A DNA stretch of 64,000 bases from Herbaspirillum sp. GW103 (GTDB lineage: Bacteria; Pseudomonadota; Gammaproteobacteria; Burkholderiales; Burkholderiaceae_D): contig NZ_AJVC01000002.1 in assembly GCF_000261365.1 (NCBI RefSeq), forward strand, positions 395,581 to 459,580. The letters run 5' to 3'. Every line of letters starts with the position of its first letter. The first letter of the stretch is position 1. The notes beneath the pieces are model-generated. The model was given only the letters and a program-made list of their open reading frames with translations. It was not told the DNA's origin and made no database searches. Positions 60,398 through 64,000 of the stretch are shown here, piece by piece. Position numbers and translations under genes: made by a program.

Positions 60398-61480
60398 ATG
60401 AGCAATGCAACTTTCCCCTCTGCTGCATCACCTGTTGCGCCCTTGCGCATCTGCATCGCCGGTGCCGGCGCCATCGGCGGCACCCTGGCCGTGCGCCTGT
60501 CGGCAGCTGGCCATCAGGTCAGCGTCTTGGCGCGCGGCCAGACGCTGCAGGCCATCCGCGAGCGTGGCCTGAGCCTGCATGACCTGCACGGCACCACGCA
60601 CGCCCGTCCGGTTGCCAGTGACGTCCCGGAGTTTGGCCAGCAGGACGTGATTTTCCTGTGTGCCAAGAGTCAGGACATGTCAGCCTTGCTGCCCCGGATC
60701 GCGTCCATGGTGGGCGAAGAAACGGTAGTGATCCCGACCAGCAATGGCGTGCCGTGGTGGTATTTCCATCGCGAGGGCGGGCGCTTCGAGGGCGAGACCG
60801 TCAAGGCGGTTGATCCCGACGGGGCTCTTGCGCGTGCCGTTGCGCTGGACCGCTTGATTGGCAGCGTGCTCTTCATCACGGCCGAGGTCGAGAGCCCGGG
60901 CGTGATCCGTTGTGTCAATCCGCACCTGATGGTGCTGGGCGAGCCTTCCGGCGAGATGAGCGAGCGGCTCATGCGCGTGCGTGCGGCGGTGGAGGCCGCC
61001 GGGATCGAAGCCCGCGCTACGGATCGCATCCGCGACAAGCTGTGGACCAAGATCATCGCCAACATCAGCACCAATCCTTTATCGGTCATCACGCAAGGCA
61101 CCTTGCAGCAACTGTACGGCTTGCCGGAATTGCGCGAGGTAGTCAGCCAGATCATGCGCGAGACCCTGCTGGTGGCCTCCAGCCATGGTGCACGGGTGGA
61201 TATCGATCCGCTCACCTTCGTGCAACTGGGCGAGGCCATGGGGGCGTTCCGTACCTCGATGTTGCAGGATCTGGAACGGGGCCGGCCATTGGAACTGGCG
61301 GCCATTGGCGATGCGGTGCTGGAGATGGCCGAGCGTTATGGCATCCCGATGCCGATCACGCGCGCCATCGTGTCGCTGGCGCGTTTTCGCGGCGAGGCGG
61401 CGCAGCAGCAGAAAGAGCAGACAGGACAACAGAGAGCGCAGCAGACACAACAACCGCAGCCGGCGGCACGGGCCGCCTGA
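60398..61480 (+). CDS. Ketopantoate reductase (PanE/ApbA)-like dehydrogenase
   Basis: A 360-residue protein with a Rossmann start CIAGAGAIGGTLAVRLSAAGH, KSQDM, and the C-terminal helical region with the conserved KLWTKIIANISTNPLSVIT typical of PanE/ApbA. It reduces or oxidises a 2-keto/2-hydroxy acid using NAD(P)H. A Gln-rich low-complexity tail (QQQKEQTGQQRAQQTQQ) is unusual. In this operon it is more likely catabolic than part of pantothenate synthesis; the substrate is unknown. ATG 60398 is preferred over GTG 60389. Confidence 0.8.
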   Translation: MSNATFPSAASPVAPLRICIAGAGAIGGTLAVRLSAAGHQVSVLARGQTLQAIRERGLSLHDLHGTTHARPVASDVPEFGQQDVIFLCAKSQDMSALLPRIASMVGEETVVIPTSNGVPWWYFHREGGRFEGETVKAVDPDGALARAVALDRLIGSVLFITAEVESPGVIRCVNPHLMVLGEPSGEMSERLMRVRAAVEAAGIEARATDRIRDKLWTKIIANISTNPLSVITQGTLQQLYGLPELREVVSQIMRETLLVASSHGARVDIDPLTFVQLGEAMGAFRTSMLQDLERGRPLELAAIGDAVLEMAERYGIPMPITRAIVSLARFRGEAAQQQKEQTGQQRAQQTQQPQPAARAA

Positions 61481-61518
61481 GCGCGATCACCTCATTTACG
61501 GATTCAGGAGTCAAATCG

Positions 61519-62295
61519 ATGAATATCATGCAATTCAGCTATGGCGCAGATAAGCCATCCCACTGCAGCGACGAGGAATGGGCGCTGCGCATCCAGCTGG
61601 CGCACTGTTACCGGCTGGTGGATTACCTGGGCTGGACGGAGATGATCTTCAACCATATCTCGGTGCGTGTGCCGGGGCCGGAGCATCATTACCTGGTCAA
61701 TCCCTTTGCGCTGAACTACAACGAAGTGACGCCGGCCAATCTGCTCAAGGTAGGGCTGGATGGGCAACTGGCCGAACCCTCGGACTACAAGGCCAATCCG
61801 GCGGGGTTTGCGCTGCACAGTGCCATCCATGGTGCGCGCGATGACTTGCGCTGCGTGATCCATACGCATACCACGCCGATCTCGGCGGTGACGATGAAGA
61901 AGAGCGGCTTCGAGCACAATGATTTCTACGGCGCGCAACTGTTCGGGCGCATCGGGTATCACGAGTTCGAGGGCATTACGCTGTTTGCGGAGGAGAAGGA
62001 GCGCATGCTGCAGAGCCTCGGGGACAAGCACATCCTGGTCTTGCGCAATCACGGGGTGGCGGTGTGCGAGAGCGATATCCAGCGGGCCTTCTTCCTGCTG
62101 TGGACGGTGCAGCGGGCCGCCGAGATCCAGGTGGCGGGTCGGTCGATGGCGGGAGAGGATCAGCTGTTGCCGGATGAGGTAAGGCAGAAATGCGCGGACC
62201 TGACGCAGCAGCTCATTCGCAATGACGGGTTTGCGGTGATTTTCTTTGAGGCGATTGTGCGCAAGATGTTGAAGGGGGGGTATCAGGTGGGTTGA
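61519..62295 (+). CDS. Class II aldolase/adducin-domain protein
   Basis: A 258-residue protein with the class II aldolase pattern: LVDYLGWTEMIFNHISVRVP, VNPFALNYNEVTPANLLKV, the metal ligands in CVIHTHTTP and later LRNHGVAV. Such proteins cleave or isomerise phosphorylated sugars, or act as aldolases/decarboxylases of hydroxy-acids. Its partner dehydrogenase lies 38 bp upstream. CAGGAG stands 9 bases before the ATG; longer in-frame versions overlap the previous gene and are rejected. Role in this cluster is unknown. Confidence 0.82.
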   Translation: MNIMQFSYGADKPSHCSDEEWALRIQLAHCYRLVDYLGWTEMIFNHISVRVPGPEHHYLVNPFALNYNEVTPANLLKVGLDGQLAEPSDYKANPAGFALHSAIHGARDDLRCVIHTHTTPISAVTMKKSGFEHNDFYGAQLFGRIGYHEFEGITLFAEEKERMLQSLGDKHILVLRNHGVAVCESDIQRAFFLLWTVQRAAEIQVAGRSMAGEDQLLPDEVRQKCADLTQQLIRNDGFAVIFFEAIVRKMLKGGYQVG

Positions 62296-62407
62296 TTTTT
62301 GGGGCAGATCAATGGGGTGGCTGGGGTGGGTCGATTTGGGCAGCCAAGCGTTGTTACGGGCCGTTGCGGCCGCCCTTTGCTCGAATTCGCTGGGACTCTT
62401 TCGGTGG

Positions 62408-63013
62408 TCAGTGATTGGATTCTTTTTTGATCCTGTTTCCTACCTGGATCCATAAGGTTTTAATGTCCGAGATTCGTGCCTTCTGCTTGCGCCTCACGTC
62501 ATCGGAAATATGGAAGACGCTGTGCAGGAAAACGCCGTCACGCAGTTGGTAATAGGCGGTGTGGCAGGTGCTGGTTGGCCGATTCCCCCGCTCATCAAGA
62601 CTACAATCCACCTCGGCCGCATAATTCTTTATGGGATCGAGGATGAATGGCGTCATCGGATAGATGAACATGGGGGTGACGCTCCAGTAACCAATTTCTT
62701 CTTTGCTACGGTCACCCCAATGCTCTTCATCAGGTACTTCGTCCCAGACACCCATGTCAAAGCGAGCCTCTTCGCTAGAAGAAATGCAGAAATTTCCAAG
62801 CCATTTTTTTCGATCAGTGGACAAGAATACCGTGCAATAAGTGTCGCCGGAACTGGTGTTCCATGGAGAGGGCTTTTTAGAGATGGTCCATGTCTTGGGA
62901 ATATTCAGGTCTTTTTTCACCAAGGTCAGATCACCGGAAGACAAAGTCGCAGTTTTGCCGGAATTCATTAGGAAGACCCCGAGAAGGAGCAGGTAGTAAT
63001 TGGACGCTTTCAT
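62408..63013 (-). CDS. Exported hypothetical protein, paralogue of the next gene
   Basis: A 201-residue protein with a possible signal peptide (NYYLLLLGVFLMNSGKTA). The body shares with its neighbour the segments DTYCTVF, KKWLG, GYWSVTP, IYPMTPFIL, PIKNYAAE, STCHTAYYQLRDGVF and FHISDDVRRKQK. No known domain is recognised. GC is markedly below the window average and codons are AT-richer, a sign of transfer. Tandem small exported paralogues are a common form for immunity proteins against periplasmic toxins, but no toxin gene is seen in the window. Confidence 0.65.
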   Translation of the reverse strand: MKASNYYLLLLGVFLMNSGKTATLSSGDLTLVKKDLNIPKTWTISKKPSPWNTSSGDTYCTVFLSTDRKKWLGNFCISSSEEARFDMGVWDEVPDEEHWGDRSKEEIGYWSVTPMFIYPMTPFILDPIKNYAAEVDCSLDERGNRPTSTCHTAYYQLRDGVFLHSVFHISDDVRRKQKARISDIKTLWIQVGNRIKKESNH

Positions 63014-63099
63014 TTAGTTTTTAATTTCTGTTGTTGATGAGGTCTGCCAAGAAAGGCTTGATCGACAGGAGAGCGTTGCAGAGCCTGCTGAATGCGGTA

Positions 63100-63711
63100 T
63101 CAGCGGCTGGATTGTTTTCTTACCTTATTCCCTACCTGAAGCCATAGGGTACGGATGTCAGAAATTTTCACCTTTTGCTTGCGCTTCACGTCGTCCGATA
63201 TGTGAAACAGGCTGTAGATGAAGACGCCTTTTCGCATCTCATACAGAGCGGTGTGGCAAGTGCTGGTAGCGCGATAAACTGGTCCATCATCCATGTAGCA
63301 GTCAGATTCTGCGGCGTAGTTCTTTATTGGCTTCAGAATAAATGGCGTCATTGGATAGATGGAGAGCGGCGTGACGCGCCAGTAACCGACTTCGTATCGA
63401 CTGCGGTCGGCCCAGTCCTCCTCTTCGGGAACTTCATTTCTGATGCTCATGGCTTTGATGAAATCCTTGTTTGATGTCAGGCAAAGTTCTCCAAGCCACT
63501 GCTTTTTCTTCCGTAACGAAAATACCGTGCAATAGGTTTCGGGGAATTCCTTTCCTAGTGGAGCCATATTTTTTTTGACACGCCATGCGGGTGGGATATG
63601 CAGATCTTGCTTCAGTAGGGCTAAATCTTTTGTGGAAATCTCTTTCGCCGAAACTGAGGGGAGAGGGCATGCGATGCGACTTCCAGAGAGAATTTGCGCA
63701 TTCCGAAACAT
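63100..63711 (-). CDS. Hypothetical protein, tandem paralogue of the preceding one
   Basis: A 203-residue protein (start ATG 63711; a TTG four codons upstream is possible) with the same conserved blocks: ETYCTVF, KQWLGELC, GYWRVTPLSIYPMTPFILK, PIKNYAAESDC, STCHTALYEMRKGVF and FHISDDVKRKQKVKISDI. Unlike its neighbour, its N-terminus is not a clean signal peptide. A hydrophobic VLLFLLFVHW is encoded just upstream in a different frame, so a frameshift may have damaged the export signal. Function is unknown. Confidence 0.6.
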   Translation of the reverse strand: MFRNAQILSGSRIACPLPSVSAKEISTKDLALLKQDLHIPPAWRVKKNMAPLGKEFPETYCTVFSLRKKKQWLGELCLTSNKDFIKAMSIRNEVPEEEDWADRSRYEVGYWRVTPLSIYPMTPFILKPIKNYAAESDCYMDDGPVYRATSTCHTALYEMRKGVFIYSLFHISDDVKRKQKVKISDIRTLWLQVGNKVRKQSSR

Positions 63712-64000
63712 GCCAGTGAACAAACAGGAGAAAAAGCAGGACTTCTTGCGAAGTGCACCTGCCCGGTTTGAAGGAGGATGTCCCGGATGCCGCCTATGCC
63801 CGTGGACTCATCGATGCAGCAGAGGCCCCGAGCGACGAAGGCGACAGTCTCCGATGCACGAGGTACTTTCTCAATGGAAGTAATTCGATTTTTTTGCCGA
63901 ATTGCTAGCCGCTCATCTCCGTCTTGAATTGAAGAGACGAGCAAACAGTTTTGGCATACGACGGTTTGGTTTTGCCGTGCTGACCATTAGAACCCATTTC
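63712..64000. other. Right edge, no assigned gene
   Basis: No complete gene is supported. A plus-strand frame at about 63739-63906 encodes a protein-like stretch (PGLKEDVPDAAYARGLIDA) but has no start in the window context. A minus-strand frame over 63621-63944 overlaps the paralogue. This may be a decayed gene fragment. Confidence 0.3.

Noticed and set aside
1..64000. CRISPR arrays, prophage or insertion sequences
   Set aside because: No regularly spaced repeats, integrase, transposase or terminal inverted repeats were recognised.

Overview
The window looks like chromosomal DNA of a plant-associated betaproteobacterium, most likely Herbaspirillum or a close Oxalobacteraceae relative. This is inferred from high GC, strongly GC-biased third codon positions, dense overlapping operons, a Burkholderiales-type porin, cellulose genes and aromatic/auxin catabolism. 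No rRNA or tRNA gene, insertion sequence or CRISPR array was seen.

Layout. 1-1902: 3' part of an XPD/DinG-type helicase with a good terminator. 2495-17702: a bacterial cellulose operon, bcsQ-bcsA-bcsB-bcsZ-bcsC, followed by four acetylation genes of the wssFGHI (AlgF/AlgI/AlgJ-like) type. 17867-24027: a complete four-gene Wadjet-type condensin defence operon, jetABCD. 24065-35658: the benzoate/catechol block, with pcaD-catC and a CatR/BenM regulator on the minus strand, then catB-catA-benABCD-ridA-like-benK and benE on the plus strand. 35676-38494: a pair of overlapping dynamin-like GTPase genes. 38667-40558: two small exported proteins and a MobA-like nucleotidyltransferase. 40993-42540: a chemoreceptor.

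42665-55288 is an indole-3-acetic acid (auxin) catabolic cluster of the iac type: iacG, iacF, iacD, iacC and iacH, a LysR regulator, a porin, a soluble PAS sensor kinase with a FixJ-type response regulator, and iacA-iacB-iacE. A branched-chain-amino-acid-type ABC transporter follows at 55383-60368, with the inner permease and one ATPase fused. A PanE-like reductase and a class II aldolase-like protein come next. The right end (62400-64000) has visibly lower GC and carries two tandem paralogous proteins of unknown function.

How the genes fit together. The iac pathway in other bacteria ends in catechol. Benzoate dioxygenase plus BenD also makes catechol. The catA-catB-catC-pcaD genes convert catechol to beta-ketoadipate. 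Thus two routes, one for a plant hormone and one for benzoate, meet at one ortho-cleavage pathway inside 31 kb. Shared operator-like motifs (a 13-mer upstream of the amidase/LysR pair and of the porin, and a perfect 8-4-8 dyad between the response regulator and iacG) suggest local regulatory circuits.

All family assignments come from reading motifs and lengths by eye. No database search was run.
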